NCBI GenBank assembly: GCA_016124535.1
Contig: WGNK01000024.1
Coordinates: forward strand, 1-39,519
Reading direction: 5' to 3'
DNA: 39,519 nucleotides
Source: Azospirillum sp.
GTDB taxonomy: Bacteria; Pseudomonadota; Alphaproteobacteria; Azospirillales; Azospirillaceae
In this document: positions 1 through 8,728 of the stretch, one piece after another
Layout of the letters: each line of letters opens with the position of its first letter
Numbering within the stretch: the first letter of the stretch is position 1
Notes under the pieces: generated by a model
The model's database searches: none
What the model was told of the DNA's origin: nothing
The model's input: the letters and a program-made list of their open reading frames with translations, nothing else
Program-made: the position numbers and the translations under genes

Positions 1-139
1 AAGCCTCAACGGCATCGTCCAGGCCGCAAGGGCCAGAGCCAGGGGATACCGAAATACCGCCACCTTCGCGTGCATCATCTACCTGATCGCAGCACCCCTA
101 CCCGACCTCTTCCCATCCACTTGAGGCGTCGAAGAACCT
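1..139 (+). mobile_element. 3' end of an ISL3-family-like transposase (cut by window edge)
   Basis: Frame 2 is open from the window edge to a TGA at 122-124. The 40 visible residues begin SLNGIVQAARARARGYRN, followed by a hydrophobic stretch (ACIIYLIA). This matches the conserved C-terminal tail of ISL3/IS204-type DDE transposases (family pattern around SNNGLIQAAKARARGYR). The bases just after the stop (123-138, ending GAAGAACC) could be the terminal inverted repeat, but the partner end lies outside the window. pdxH ends only 6 bases beyond, on the other strand. Family assignment is by recall of the motif. Whether the element is intact cannot be judged here. Confidence 0.6.
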
Positions 140-144
140 GGTTC

Positions 145-750
145 TCACGGAAACAGCCGTTCCACGACCCATTCGGTGTCACCCTCGCCTGGGCCAGGTC
201 GGCGGTAGACCAGGCGTTCGTGGAGACGGAACGGACGGTCGCGCCAGAATTCGATGCGCGCGGGGACCACGCGATAGCCGCTCCAGTGGGACGGCCGGGG
301 CACGGTACCGACGGCATACCGGATTCCGAATTCAGCGACTCGCCGCTCCAGCTCCCAGCGATCCGCCATTACCCGCGACTGGGACGACGCCCAAGCCCCG
401 ATCTGGCTGGCCCGTGCCCGGCTGTGGAAATAGGCATCGGCTTCGGCCTCGTCGACCGCCACCACGGCCCCTTCGACGCGAACCTGGCGACGCAGCGATT
501 TCCAGTGGAAACACAGCGCAGCATGACGGTTCACGGACAATTGTTGGCCCTTTTGGCTCTCCAGATTGGTATAGAAGGTAAACCCGCGGACATCGACGCC
601 CTTGAGCAAGACCATGCGCACCGAAGGCAACCCGGCCGGGTCGGCGGTCGCCAGCGACATCGCGTTGGGATCGTTGGGCTCGTGCTGTTCTGCCTGCGAC
701 ATCCAGTCGAGGAATAAAGCGATCGGATCTATGTTGGTATCACTGCTCAT
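145..750 (-). CDS. pdxH: Pyridoxamine 5'-phosphate oxidase
   Basis: FMN-dependent cytosolic enzyme that oxidises pyridoxamine or pyridoxine 5'-phosphate to pyridoxal 5'-phosphate, the last step of vitamin B6 synthesis and salvage. The protein is about 201 residues, the usual family length. It shows the FMN-binding split-barrel core ([12 protein letters not shown], then [12 protein letters not shown]), the dimer/FMN segment RQVRVEGAV and the C-terminal PNPOx signature ending in RLFP. I chose the ATG at 750 because it gives the typical start just before [10 protein letters not shown]. An in-frame ATG at 789 would add 13 residues and neither has a strong ribosome binding site. It is divergent from the lipoprotein gene at 924. 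Its 3' end abuts the transposase remnant but appears intact. Confidence 0.93.
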   Translation of the reverse strand: MSSDTNIDPIALFLDWMSQAEQHEPNDPNAMSLATADPAGLPSVRMVLLKGVDVRGFTFYTNLESQKGQQLSVNRHAALCFHWKSLRRQVRVEGAVVAVDEAEADAYFHSRARASQIGAWASSQSRVMADRWELERRVAEFGIRYAVGTVPRPSHWSGYRVVPARIEFWRDRPFRLHERLVYRRPGPGEGDTEWVVERLFP

Positions 751-923
751 TTCTAGATGCCGATCATCCCTTGGCGCCGATACTGACATAGCATAGAAGG
801 TGCCATATGAATATCCGAGCTGGCATCGCGAGTCTCGAGCGTCGTCCCGCTGTCGGCTGCGTCGGGTTCGCCGGCCGCCGCAGCGATCCCAACCCTGCCA
901 ACTCCTTATCAGAGGCTGCACTC

Positions 924-1394
924 ATGGTCGTGAAGTTCCTAGCCCCAGCGGTTGCCGCAGTATTCCTGCTCGGCGCCTGCTCCTCCACCGGTCCCAAGCA
1001 GGGCGTCGGCACGGTCGCCGGGGCGGCCGGCGGCGCCCTGCTGGGCTCACAGTTCGGCAGCGGCACCGGCCAGCTGGTCGCGGTCGGCCTGGGCACCCTG
1101 CTCGGCGCCTTCGTGGGCAGCGAGATCGGCGCCTCGCTCGACGCCACCGACCGCCTCCAGGCCGATCGTGCGGCGCAACAAGCCTATGCGGCCCCGGTCG
1201 GCCAGGCGATTTCCTGGGAAAACCCCAATTCCGGCAACCACGGTACGGTGACCACGCTGCGCCAGGGCGTCAACAATCAGACCGGCAGCTATTGCCGCGA
1301 ATACCAGCAGACCGTCTATGTCGGCGGCCGTTCGGAGCAGGCCCACGGCGTTGCCTGTCAGCAGCCCGACGGCAGCTGGAAGATCGTCAATTGA
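924..1394 (+). CDS. Glycine-zipper surface-antigen lipoprotein (17 kDa / RT0821 type)
   Basis: Predicted 156-residue outer-membrane-associated lipoprotein. The signal peptide ends in a lipobox LGAC with Cys19 as the lipidation site. It is followed by a glycine-zipper segment (roughly residues 28-70, repeated small residues such as GAAGGALLG and GTLLGAFVGSEIG) and a C-terminal RT0821/Lpp0805-type domain with the paired cysteines seen in SYCREYQQ and GVACQQ. I chose ATG 924 because it starts the signal peptide and follows AGAGG at 8 bases; the reading frame is also open upstream from 807. Proteins of this family are abundant envelope antigens of uncertain molecular role. It lies upstream of the dnaJ-like gene in the same direction, an arrangement I associate with alphaproteobacteria. 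Confidence 0.8.
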   Translation: MVVKFLAPAVAAVFLLGACSSTGPKQGVGTVAGAAGGALLGSQFGSGTGQLVAVGLGTLLGAFVGSEIGASLDATDRLQADRAAQQAYAAPVGQAISWENPNSGNHGTVTTLRQGVNNQTGSYCREYQQTVYVGGRSEQAHGVACQQPDGSWKIVN

Positions 1395-1445
1395 TGCCGA
1401 CGCGGCCGGCTCGCGGCGCGGTCAAAGCGTGACGGAAGCCCGGCT

Positions 1446-2399
1446 TTGGCAAATTTGCGCGATCCCTATCAGGTCCTCGGCGTTGGTCGCGACACCAGCG
1501 CCGACGACATCAAGCAAGCCTATCGGCGGCTCGCCAAGCAGTATCATCCCGACCTCAACCCGGGCCGGTCGGACATCGAGCACCGCTTCAAGGAGATCTC
1601 GTCGGCCTATGGCCTGCTTTCGGATCCGGTGAAACGGGCGCGCTTCGATAAGGGCGAGATCGATGCCGGCGGCAACGAACGCTTCGATCGCAACTTTCGG
1701 CGCCACGGGGCCCGGACCCAGCGCCGGCCCGGCGGCGATCCGTTCGGCGGTGGCATCAACGCCGAGGATATTTTTGCCGATCTGTTCGGTGCCGGCCGGC
1801 GTCGGACCGGCCCCGGTGCCGGCCCCGGTGTTGGCGGGGCTGCGGGCGGCACCAAGACGCGCGGCGGCGACATCAACTATTCGGTGACCGTCTCGTTCGT
1901 CGAGGCGGCCCAGGGGGTCAAGCGGCGGGTCAGCCTGTCCAACGGCAAGAGCATCGACGTGACGGTACCGCCCGGTACCATCGACCAGCAGAAGCTGCGC
2001 CTGCGCGGTCAGGGGCTGGATGGGGCTGCGGGCGGCCCGGCCGGTGACGCGATCATCGAGATCCACGTCGAATCCCATCCCCTGCTCAGCCGTTCGGGCC
2101 TGGACATCAACCTGGAGATACCGGTGTCCTTGCCCGAAGCGGTGCTCGGAGCCACCATCAAGGTCCCGACGTTGGGCGGTACCGTGGCCCTCAAGGTGCC
2201 GCCCGGGTCCAACACCGGCACCTTGTTGCGGCTGAAGGGCAAGGGCATCCACGACGAGAAGAAGAAGTTGCAAGGTGACCAATACGTCACCCTCAAACTG
2301 GTGTTGCCTGATCCACCCGACCCGGAGCTGACCCAATTCATCGAGAAATGGGCGAAGCACCGGACTTACGATCCGCGCAAGAAACTGGGCATCGGCTGA
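1446..2399 (+). CDS. DnaJ/CbpA-type J-domain co-chaperone without zinc finger
   Basis: 317-residue type II Hsp40. The N-terminal J-domain (residues 5-70) has the catalytic HPD triad at 34-36, which stimulates DnaK ATPase activity. It is followed by a Gly/Phe/Arg-rich linker (about 75-145) and two beta-sandwich substrate-binding domains, with GDINYSVTVSF opening the first. The CxxCxGxG zinc repeats of canonical DnaJ are absent, so this resembles CbpA/DnaJ-like proteins and not the main DnaJ. The start is a TTG at 1446 preceded by GGAAG at about 8 bases; no in-frame ATG precedes the J-domain. It converges on the YihY gene with a hairpin between them. Confidence 0.88.
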   Translation: MANLRDPYQVLGVGRDTSADDIKQAYRRLAKQYHPDLNPGRSDIEHRFKEISSAYGLLSDPVKRARFDKGEIDAGGNERFDRNFRRHGARTQRRPGGDPFGGGINAEDIFADLFGAGRRRTGPGAGPGVGGAAGGTKTRGGDINYSVTVSFVEAAQGVKRRVSLSNGKSIDVTVPPGTIDQQKLRLRGQGLDGAAGGPAGDAIIEIHVESHPLLSRSGLDINLEIPVSLPEAVLGATIKVPTLGGTVALKVPPGSNTGTLLRLKGKGIHDEKKKLQGDQYVTLKLVLPDPPDPELTQFIEKWAKHRTYDPRKKLGIG

Positions 2400-2404
2400 G
2401 CCGC

Positions 2405-2423
2405 GCGGCGCAAACTGCGCCGC
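2405..2423. terminator. Bidirectional hairpin between convergent genes
   Basis: A perfect 8-bp stem (GCGGCGCA / TGCGCCGC) with a 3-base loop lies 5 bases after the dnaJ-like stop and just before the YihY-family stop at 2430. There is no T-run on either side, so intrinsic termination is inferred from position and symmetry only. Confidence 0.45.
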
Positions 2424-2429
2424 CTCGGA

Positions 2430-3797
2430 TTACCGCCGCGCCCCGGCGCGGAACGGGACCGCACCGCCGCCCTCGGTCGGTTCCGGCGATGGCGACAAAA
2501 GGTCGCGGAGCGGGATGCCGAGCAGGTCGTGGCTGGACGACTCCGCGGCTTCGAGCAAGCCGGCGCAGCGTTCGCGCCACGGCATTTCCAGGCCGGCGAC
2601 GTCGCGGATGCTGCCAACCAGGCCGATCCCCAACGACCTTTCGAGGTCGTAGAGGGTGGCGACCGCGAGATCGCGGGTCAGCACCCAGGTGTCGCGGGTG
2701 GTGCGGGCGACCCAGTCGGCCTCGCGCAGCTGTTCCAGGATGCCTTCGATCAGGACTTCGCCGACCGGGATCTGGTCGACCAGCTGCTTGCGCCGCAGCC
2801 CGCCGCCTTCGCGGCTGGAGACCAGAAGTTCGCCCAGAACGCCGAGGGCGACCGCCAGCCGCGGTCCCGGCAACAACCCGCCCAGACCGTTGCGCGAGAT
2901 TTTGCCGGCGCGCCATTCCGGCAGGGAGGCGGCGATCACCGCCCCGAACAGCACCGTTGACCACGCGATATAGAGCCACAGCAGGAAGATCGGCACCGTC
3001 GACAAGGCACCATAAATCGTCTGATAGGCCGGGAAGGCGCGCAGGTACCAGGCAAAGCCGGCTTTGGACAGCTCCAGCAGCACCGCGGCGAAAGCGCCGC
3101 CGCGCGCCGCATCGAGCCAACCGACCGCCCGGTTGGGCAGAATGATATAGACCAGGGTAAAGCCGATGAATTCGACGCAGCCCGGTGCGATCACGCCGAA
3201 GCCGTGGAATGGTGCGGTCATCGCCTCCATCTTCGAGCCCTGGAAATTCGCGAACACCGTGCTCGAGACCGACAGGCTGGCGCCGAACAGCAGCGGTGCC
3301 AGGGTCAGCAAAGCCCAGAACGACAGGAACCGGGTGATCAGCGGCCGGGGCTCATTGACCCGCCAGATCGCGCCGAAGGCGCCCTCGATGGTGGACAGCA
3401 GCAAGACCGCCGAGATCGCGAGGCCAACCACGCCGAACGCGGTGGATTGCCCGGCATTCTCCATGAAGCCGCCCAGATAGTCGCGCACCGCCGAGCCGAC
3501 TTCCGGCACCAGATTGGTGAACAACAGGTCCTGCGCCTCGTTGCGCAGGCGGTGGAAGGCGGGAAACGCGGTGAAAATGGCAAAGCCGATGGTCATCAGC
3601 GGCACCATCGCCAGCAGCGCGGTATAGGTCAGCGACGAGGCAGTCTGAAAGCAGTTGTCGTTATAGAATCGCAAGCCGGCGTAGCAAAGAAAGCTGCAGA
3701 TCCCCCGGACCGTGCGGTGGATACGGTTGGTGAGCGCGGTCAGAAGCCGGAGGGCGCCACCGCGCACCGCCGTTCCCCATTGCTCAATCCCGCGCAT
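2430..3797 (-). CDS. YihY/BrkB-family inner-membrane protein
   Basis: 455-residue polytopic membrane protein. The hallmark opening of the family is visible (AGLRFYNDNCFQTASSLTYT, followed by hydrophobic segments such as ALLAMVPLMTIGFAIF). Several further transmembrane helices follow to about residue 300. The C-terminal ~120 residues are soluble and include winged-helix-like sequence after RNGLGGLLPGPRLA. The family was once annotated as ribonuclease BN; that function is not supported, and its role is unknown. I chose ATG 3797 because GGAGG stands 8 bases upstream; the frame stays open further into the fabI leader. It is divergent from fabI, with under 100 bases between the two starts. Confidence 0.85.
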   Translation of the reverse strand: MRGIEQWGTAVRGGALRLLTALTNRIHRTVRGICSFLCYAGLRFYNDNCFQTASSLTYTALLAMVPLMTIGFAIFTAFPAFHRLRNEAQDLLFTNLVPEVGSAVRDYLGGFMENAGQSTAFGVVGLAISAVLLLSTIEGAFGAIWRVNEPRPLITRFLSFWALLTLAPLLFGASLSVSSTVFANFQGSKMEAMTAPFHGFGVIAPGCVEFIGFTLVYIILPNRAVGWLDAARGGAFAAVLLELSKAGFAWYLRAFPAYQTIYGALSTVPIFLLWLYIAWSTVLFGAVIAASLPEWRAGKISRNGLGGLLPGPRLAVALGVLGELLVSSREGGGLRRKQLVDQIPVGEVLIEGILEQLREADWVARTTRDTWVLTRDLAVATLYDLERSLGIGLVGSIRDVAGLEMPWRERCAGLLEAAESSSHDLLGIPLRDLLSPSPEPTEGGGAVPFRAGARR

Positions 3798-3817
3798 TGG
3801 TCGCCTCCAGGCCCGAA

Positions 3818-3845
3818 TTGACGGCTCCCGCCGTTGGTGTAGGAT
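3818..3845 (+). promoter_or_regulatory. Candidate sigma-70 promoter of fabI-aroC
   Basis: TTGACG (3818-3823), a 16-base spacer and TAGGAT (3840-3845) lie about 44 bases before the fabI start in the short divergent region. The -35 box is a near-consensus match, the -10 box weaker. Nothing experimental supports it. Confidence 0.4.
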
Positions 3846-3888
3846 GCCGCGCATTGCAAAGCCGACTAAGTCTACCAAAGAGGTCAGG

Positions 3889-4737
3889 ATGACCAGCAAA
3901 TCGTCGCTTATGGCAGGCAAGCGTGGCCTGATCATGGGTGTGGCCAACGACCGTTCGATCGCTTGGGGCATCGCCACCACGCTGGCGGCGCATGGCGCGG
4001 AATTGGCCTTTACCTATCAGGGGGATGCACTCGGCAAGCGGGTCAAGCCGCTGGCCGACTCCCTGGGTGCCCGCATCGTGGTTCCGTGCGACGTGACCGA
4101 CGAGTCCAGCATCGATGCCACCTTCGAAGTGCTGAAAGCCGAATGGGGCCAGCTCGATTTCCTGGTTCATGCGATCGCCTTCTCCGACAAGGCGGAACTC
4201 GACGGCCGATACCTCGATACATCCCGCGCCAATTTCACCCGCACGCTGGACATCTCCTGCTACTCCTTCACGGCGGTGTGCCAACGGGCGGTGCCCATGA
4301 TGCCTGACGGCGGCAGCCTGCTGACCCTCACTTATGTTGGCGCCGAGCAGGTGATGCCCCACTACAACGTCATGGGCGTCGCCAAGGCCGCCCTGGAAGC
4401 AAGTGTGCGGTACCTGGCGGCAGATCTCGGCGGTCAGAACATTCGCGTCAACGCCGTTTCCGCCGGACCGGTAAAGACCCTTGCAGCCAGCGGTATCGGT
4501 GATTTCCGATACATTCTCAAGTGGAATGAGTTAAACGCGCCGCTCAAGCGCAACATAACCATCCACGAGGTCGGCGGCGCCGCGCTCTATCTCCTCAGTG
4601 AGCTTGGCAGCGGCGTCACCGGCGAGGTTCATCACGTCGATTGCGGCTATAATGTCGTCGGCATGGTCGCCGTGGATTCGGCGCCCCAGACCGCTGCTCT
4701 GCTCGGCAGCTTGGGCAGCAGCGCCAAGGCCGGCTAA
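3889..4737 (+). CDS. fabI: Enoyl-[acyl-carrier-protein] reductase (NADH)
   Basis: 282-residue short-chain dehydrogenase that reduces trans-2-enoyl-ACP in the last step of each fatty-acid elongation cycle. The divergent FabI nucleotide-binding motif GVANDRSIAWGIA is at 17-29. Catalytic residues fit FabI: Tyr149, Tyr159 and Lys166 (Y-x6-K), with the expected extra Tyr ten residues before. ATG 3889 follows AGAGG at 5 bases; open frame extends upstream but overlaps the divergent promoter region. aroC follows after 29 bases, so the two are probably cotranscribed. FabI is the target of triclosan and isoniazid-like inhibitors in other bacteria; nothing here indicates resistance. Confidence 0.95.
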   Translation: MTSKSSLMAGKRGLIMGVANDRSIAWGIATTLAAHGAELAFTYQGDALGKRVKPLADSLGARIVVPCDVTDESSIDATFEVLKAEWGQLDFLVHAIAFSDKAELDGRYLDTSRANFTRTLDISCYSFTAVCQRAVPMMPDGGSLLTLTYVGAEQVMPHYNVMGVAKAALEASVRYLAADLGGQNIRVNAVSAGPVKTLAASGIGDFRYILKWNELNAPLKRNITIHEVGGAALYLLSELGSGVTGEVHHVDCGYNVVGMVAVDSAPQTAALLGSLGSSAKAG

Positions 4738-4766
4738 GCCGGCGGTAAATGCGGGGGAGGGCGGCG

Positions 4767-5852
4767 ATGGCCGGGAACAGCTTCGGTGCGCTCTTCCGCT
4801 TCACCACCTGGGGCGAAAGCCATGGTCCGGCGATCGGCGTCGTCGTCGATGGTGTGCCGGCCCGGCTGGCCCTGAGCGAATCCGAGATCCAGGTCGAACT
4901 CGACCGCCGCCGGCCCGGCCAGTCACGCTTCACCACCCAGCGCCGCGAGCCCGACACCGTCCGCATCCTGTCCGGGGTGTTCGAAGGCCTGACCACCGGC
5001 GCGCCGGTGTCGCTGATCATCGACAACGTCGACCAGCGTTCCAAGGACTACGGCGACAATGCGCTGAAGTTCCGGCCCGGTCATGCCGACTATGTCTATT
5101 GGACGAAGTACGGCATCCGCGACCACCGCGGCGGTGGCCGCTCTTCGGCGCGCGAGACCGCCTGCCGGGTCGCAGCCGGGGCCATCGCCCGCAAGATTTT
5201 GGGCGACGCCATTACGATCCGCGGCGCCCTGGTCCAGATCGGCCCGCACAAGATCGACCGCAGCCGCTGGGATTGGGCGGAAATTGCGAAGAATCCGTTC
5301 TTTTGCCCCGACGCCGTGGCCGCCGCCGAGTGGGCCGAGTGGCTCGACGGCGTCCGCAAGGCCGGCTCCAGCACCGGGGCGGTGGTCGAAGTCGTGGCGT
5401 CCGGCGTCCCGGTCGGATTGGGCGAGCCGCTCTACGAACGCCTCGACAGCGACCTCGCCCGCGCGCTGATGAGCATCAACGCGGTCAAAGGGGTCGAGAT
5501 CGGTGACGGCTTTGCCGCCGCAGCCCTGTCTGGCGAGGAAAACGCCGACGAGATGCGCCGCGGGCCGGACGGCCAGCCGGTGTTCCTCGCCAACCATGCC
5601 GGCGGCATCCTGGGCGGCATCTCGTCGGGCCAGGACGTGGTCTGCCGCTTCGCGGTCAAGCCGACCAGCTCGATCCTCACCCCGCGCCAGACCATCGACA
5701 CCCAAGGCAACGAGACCGAGATCGTCACCAAGGGCCGCCACGACCCTTGTGTGGGTATCCGCGCGGTGCCGGTGGGCGAGGCCATGGTTGCTTGTGTGCT
5801 GGCGGATCACCTTTTGAGGGCGCGCGCATACCAAGGGGCGCCGCCCCTTTGA
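4767..5852 (+). CDS. aroC: Chorismate synthase
   Basis: 361-residue FMN-dependent enzyme converting 5-enolpyruvylshikimate 3-phosphate to chorismate, the end of the shikimate pathway. Family signatures are clear: [15 protein letters not shown] near the N-terminus, the segment [19 protein letters not shown], and [20 protein letters not shown] toward the C-terminus. The start at ATG 4767 is supported by GGGGGAGG six bases upstream. The last six codons (QGAPPL) are formed by the first hairpin of a palindromic element (5833-5877), so the natural C-terminus may have been altered when that element arrived. Confidence 0.95.
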   Translation: MAGNSFGALFRFTTWGESHGPAIGVVVDGVPARLALSESEIQVELDRRRPGQSRFTTQRREPDTVRILSGVFEGLTTGAPVSLIIDNVDQRSKDYGDNALKFRPGHADYVYWTKYGIRDHRGGGRSSARETACRVAAGAIARKILGDAITIRGALVQIGPHKIDRSRWDWAEIAKNPFFCPDAVAAAEWAEWLDGVRKAGSSTGAVVEVVASGVPVGLGEPLYERLDSDLARALMSINAVKGVEIGDGFAAAALSGEENADEMRRGPDGQPVFLANHAGGILGGISSGQDVVCRFAVKPTSSILTPRQTIDTQGNETEIVTKGRHDPCVGIRAVPVGEAMVACVLADHLLRARAYQGAPPL

Positions 5853-5877
5853 CCCCGCCAAGGGCCTAGGCCCTTGG
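5833..5877. repeat. Tandem palindromic element at the aroC stop
   Basis: Two adjacent inverted repeats. The first is AAGGGGC / GCCCCTT with a 3-base loop (5833-5849), inside the last aroC codons. The second is a perfect 20-bp palindrome at 5858-5877 (arms CCAAGGGCCT / AGGCCCTTGG). Both carry an AAGGGxC core, suggesting one REP-like mosaic. It may act as a terminator or an mRNA 3'-end stabiliser between aroC and ubiD, but no T-run follows. Confidence 0.55.
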
Positions 5878-5896
5878 AACCCAGGACTTAAGAGAA

Positions 5897-7408
5897 ATGC
5901 CCTACGCTTCGTTGCGCGATTTCATCGCCCGGCTGGAACAGTCCGGGCGGCTGGTGCGGGTTCGCGAGCCGGTTTCCACCGTGCTGGAGATGACCGAGAT
6001 CCAGACCCGGCTGCTCGCCGAGGGTGGGCCGGCGGTGATCTTCGAGCATGTCATCAAGGCCGATGGCACACGTTCGGAGATGCCGGTGCTGGTCAATCTG
6101 TTCGGCACCGTCGAGCGGGTCGCCTGGGGCATGGACCGCGAGCCCCACGAGTTGCGCGCGGTCGGCGAGACCCTGGCCTTCCTCAAGCAGCCCGAGCCGC
6201 CCGGCGGCTTCCGCGAGGCGCTGGAGATGGTGCCGCTCCTGAAGACCGTCATGGCGATGAAGCCGCGCACCACCTCCTCCGCCCCCTGCCAGGAAGTGGT
6301 TTTGAAAGGCGATGCGATCGATCTCGGCCGCCTGCCGGTGCAGACCTGCTGGCCGGGCGAGCCGGCGCCCTTGATCACCTGGCCCCTGGTGGTGACCAAG
6401 GGTCCGAGCGAACGGCGCGAGGACAATTACAACCTCGGCATCTATCGCATGCAGGTGCTGGGGCGCGACCGCACCCTGATGCGCTGGCTGAAGCACCGCG
6501 GCGGCGCCCAGCACCACCGCCGCTGGCAGGCCGCCGGCCATCGCGACCCGCTGCCCGCCGCGGTCGTGCTCGGTGCCGACCCCGGCACCATCCTGGCCGC
6601 GGTCACCCCGGTCCCGGATACCCTCTCGGAATACCAGTTCGCCGGGCTCTTGCGCGGCAAGAAGGTCGACCTGGTCGATTGCAAGACCGTGCCGCTCAAG
6701 GTTCCGGCCCAGGCCGAGATCGTGCTTGAAGGCCATGTCAGCCTCGACGATTACGGCGACGAAGGCCCCTACGGCGACCACACCGGCTACTACAACGCGG
6801 TCGAGCCGTTCCCGGTCTTTACCGTCAGTGCCATCACCATGCGCCGCCAGCCGATTTATTTGTCCACCTTCACCGGCCGCCCGCCCGACGAGCCCAGCAT
6901 CCTGGGCGAGGGCCTGAACGAGGTCTTCATCCCGCTGCTGATCCAGCAGTTTCCCGAGATCGTCGATTTCTGGCTGCCGCCCGAGGGCTGCTCCTACCGC
7001 ATTGCCGTGGTCTCGATGAAGAAGGCCTATCCCGGCCACGCCAAGCGGGTGATGATGGGAGTGTGGTCGTTCCTGCGCCAGTTCATGTACACCAAATGGG
7101 TGGTCGTGGTTGACGACGATATCAATGCCCGCGACTGGAAGGACGTGATGTGGGCGATCAGTACGCGCATGGACCCGGCACGCGACATCACGGTGATTGA
7201 GCGGACCCCGATCGACTATCTCGATTTCGCGAGTCCGGAGTCGGGCCTGGGCGGCAAGGTCGGCCTCGACGCTACCAATAAATGGCCGCCCGAAACCCAC
7301 CGCGACTGGGGCACCAAAATCCGCATGTCCGACCCGGTGATCGAAGAGGTATCCAAGAAATGGGACAGCTACGGCCTGCCCGGCAGCGGCACGCCGATCT
7401 GGAAGTGA
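5897..7408 (+). CDS. ubiD: UbiD-family prenylated-FMN-dependent decarboxylase
   Basis: 503 residues, close to E. coli UbiD. It decarboxylates 3-polyprenyl-4-hydroxybenzoate in ubiquinone synthesis, using prenylated FMN made by a UbiX partner not present in this window. Visible active-site features are the metal/cofactor segment NYNLGIYR (Asn179, Arg184), Glu278 in EIVLEGH, and Glu289 in [12 protein letters not shown], aligned with the catalytic glutamate of the E. coli enzyme. AAGAGA precedes ATG 5897. It follows aroC by 44 bases occupied by a palindromic element, so cotranscription is possible but uncertain. Paralogous UbiD enzymes act on other aromatic acids; full-length similarity and the alphaproteobacterial setting favour ubiquinone synthesis. 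Confidence 0.9.
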   Translation: MPYASLRDFIARLEQSGRLVRVREPVSTVLEMTEIQTRLLAEGGPAVIFEHVIKADGTRSEMPVLVNLFGTVERVAWGMDREPHELRAVGETLAFLKQPEPPGGFREALEMVPLLKTVMAMKPRTTSSAPCQEVVLKGDAIDLGRLPVQTCWPGEPAPLITWPLVVTKGPSERREDNYNLGIYRMQVLGRDRTLMRWLKHRGGAQHHRRWQAAGHRDPLPAAVVLGADPGTILAAVTPVPDTLSEYQFAGLLRGKKVDLVDCKTVPLKVPAQAEIVLEGHVSLDDYGDEGPYGDHTGYYNAVEPFPVFTVSAITMRRQPIYLSTFTGRPPDEPSILGEGLNEVFIPLLIQQFPEIVDFWLPPEGCSYRIAVVSMKKAYPGHAKRVMMGVWSFLRQFMYTKWVVVVDDDINARDWKDVMWAISTRMDPARDITVIERTPIDYLDFASPESGLGGKVGLDATNKWPPETHRDWGTKIRMSDPVIEEVSKKWDSYGLPGSGTPIWK

Positions 7409-7549
7409 GCGGCCGGCGGCCACCGGTGGTCGGAAGGCCCACGGTGGCGTGCCCCCGGTGGCGTGCCGTTGCCAAGCCGGATCCACCATCCTAAACTGGA
7501 GTTATTCGCTCGCCACTTCGGCCAGGCATCCAGAAAGGAAGCCCGCACC

Positions 7550-8680
7550 ATGTCTTCGATCGTCTCGGTTGGCGGCCAGCCGGCCGGGCTGCCGGTAGCC
7601 GGGCGGGGTTCCTCCGGGACCGTGCTCAACCCGGCGGCACCCTCCAGCCAGAGCCGGGCCGGCGCCGACTTGGCATCAATCCTGGACTTGAGCGATCGCG
7701 CCAGCGCGCGTCTCGATGAGTCGAAAAAAGCCCTTGGCTCCCTGACGAGTGTCGTCAAATCGGCGCGCCGCGCGCGATCCGGCCAGGCCAAGGAGCGGCT
7801 GGCGCAACTGGTCGAGCAGGTGAAGCTGCTGCGGCGCATGGGGGGCGATCCCAAGGTGTTGGCGCGCCGCGCCGCACAACTGGCCAAGGAAATTGCCGCT
7901 GCGGCGAAAGACTACGCCGCCAGCACCAGCGGCGGCACCGAGGGACTGGCGGTCACTTCGGCCGCGTCCGGCATCACCGCTTCCGCCGGCTCTACCCCTG
8001 GCGCGACGGCTACGGCCGAGGCCGATCCGGCGTCATCGAGCCGAACCGAAGCCCCGGGTTCCGGCGAAGCCCCGAGTTCTGGCGAAACCCAGGGTGCGGA
8101 GAACGGTGCCGCCGCCGGTGAGGAGGCTGCAAAGGCCCTGGCCGAAGCGCACGACGCCGAACACCAGGGCGAGACCGGGGCCGGCCCGGACCGGCCTGCG
8201 GACGCCAAGGCAGGCGAAAGACCCGGTGATCCCGCGAAGCCGTCGGACTCGCCCGGCCAAGATCCCAAGGCCGCCATCGAACCGCTGGCCGCCCAAGCTG
8301 ACGCCAATAAGGCGCGCCGCGGCGCGATCGACGCCGAGCGTCGGTTTTTCGGCGAGGTCAAGGCGGCGGTCAGCGGCCTGCGCGCCTTGATCGAGCGGGC
8401 GGCGCAGGACGCCAAGCGCAAGCACGATGACCGTGCTGCGGAGGAGACGGCGGAGCAGATCAAGCACGCCAGGAAAGCGGCCAAAGAGGTCGATGCGGCG
8501 ATCGATACCATCGGTCAGCATGACGAAGGCGAGCCGCCGACCGATGCCGCCACCGGTGATGCCGCCACCGGTCGCGACTCCGCCGCTGCCGACGCCACCG
8601 GTACCGATGGGGCGGGCGCCGATCCGGCGGCCGCTTCGCCGGTTGTGGTCGCATTGCCGGGGGTAAATCTGCTGGTTTAG
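7550..8680 (+). CDS. Alanine-rich protein of unknown function with two helical blocks
   Basis: 376 residues, not recognised. No signal peptide or membrane segment is visible and the protein has no Cys or Trp. A first charged helical block (about residues 40-120, including KERLAQLVEQVKLLRRMGG) looks like a coiled coil or helical hairpin. A disordered A/G/E/P/S linker follows (about 120-250), with 6-residue repeats such as EAPGSG and EAPSSG encoded by an 18-bp imperfect repeat. A second helical block covers about 255-330. The tail again holds duplicated DAATG units and ends in a hydrophobic VVVALPGVNLLV. ATG 7550 is preceded by AAAGGAAG. It converges on the pel-like operon, 48 bases apart. The coding call rests on length, start signal and coherent composition. 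Confidence 0.7.
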   Translation: MSSIVSVGGQPAGLPVAGRGSSGTVLNPAAPSSQSRAGADLASILDLSDRASARLDESKKALGSLTSVVKSARRARSGQAKERLAQLVEQVKLLRRMGGDPKVLARRAAQLAKEIAAAAKDYAASTSGGTEGLAVTSAASGITASAGSTPGATATAEADPASSSRTEAPGSGEAPSSGETQGAENGAAAGEEAAKALAEAHDAEHQGETGAGPDRPADAKAGERPGDPAKPSDSPGQDPKAAIEPLAAQADANKARRGAIDAERRFFGEVKAAVSGLRALIERAAQDAKRKHDDRAAEETAEQIKHARKAAKEVDAAIDTIGQHDEGEPPTDAATGDAATGRDSAAADATGTDGAGADPAAASPVVVALPGVNLLV

Positions 8681-8728
8681 GGATGCTTCGGCCGGGCTCC
8701 GCCGCCGTTCGATGGTTCAAGGCGGATC

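Noticed and set aside
2430..3797. Ribonuclease BN function for the YihY protein
   Set aside because: An old database transfer; the sequence is a polytopic membrane protein without nuclease motifs.
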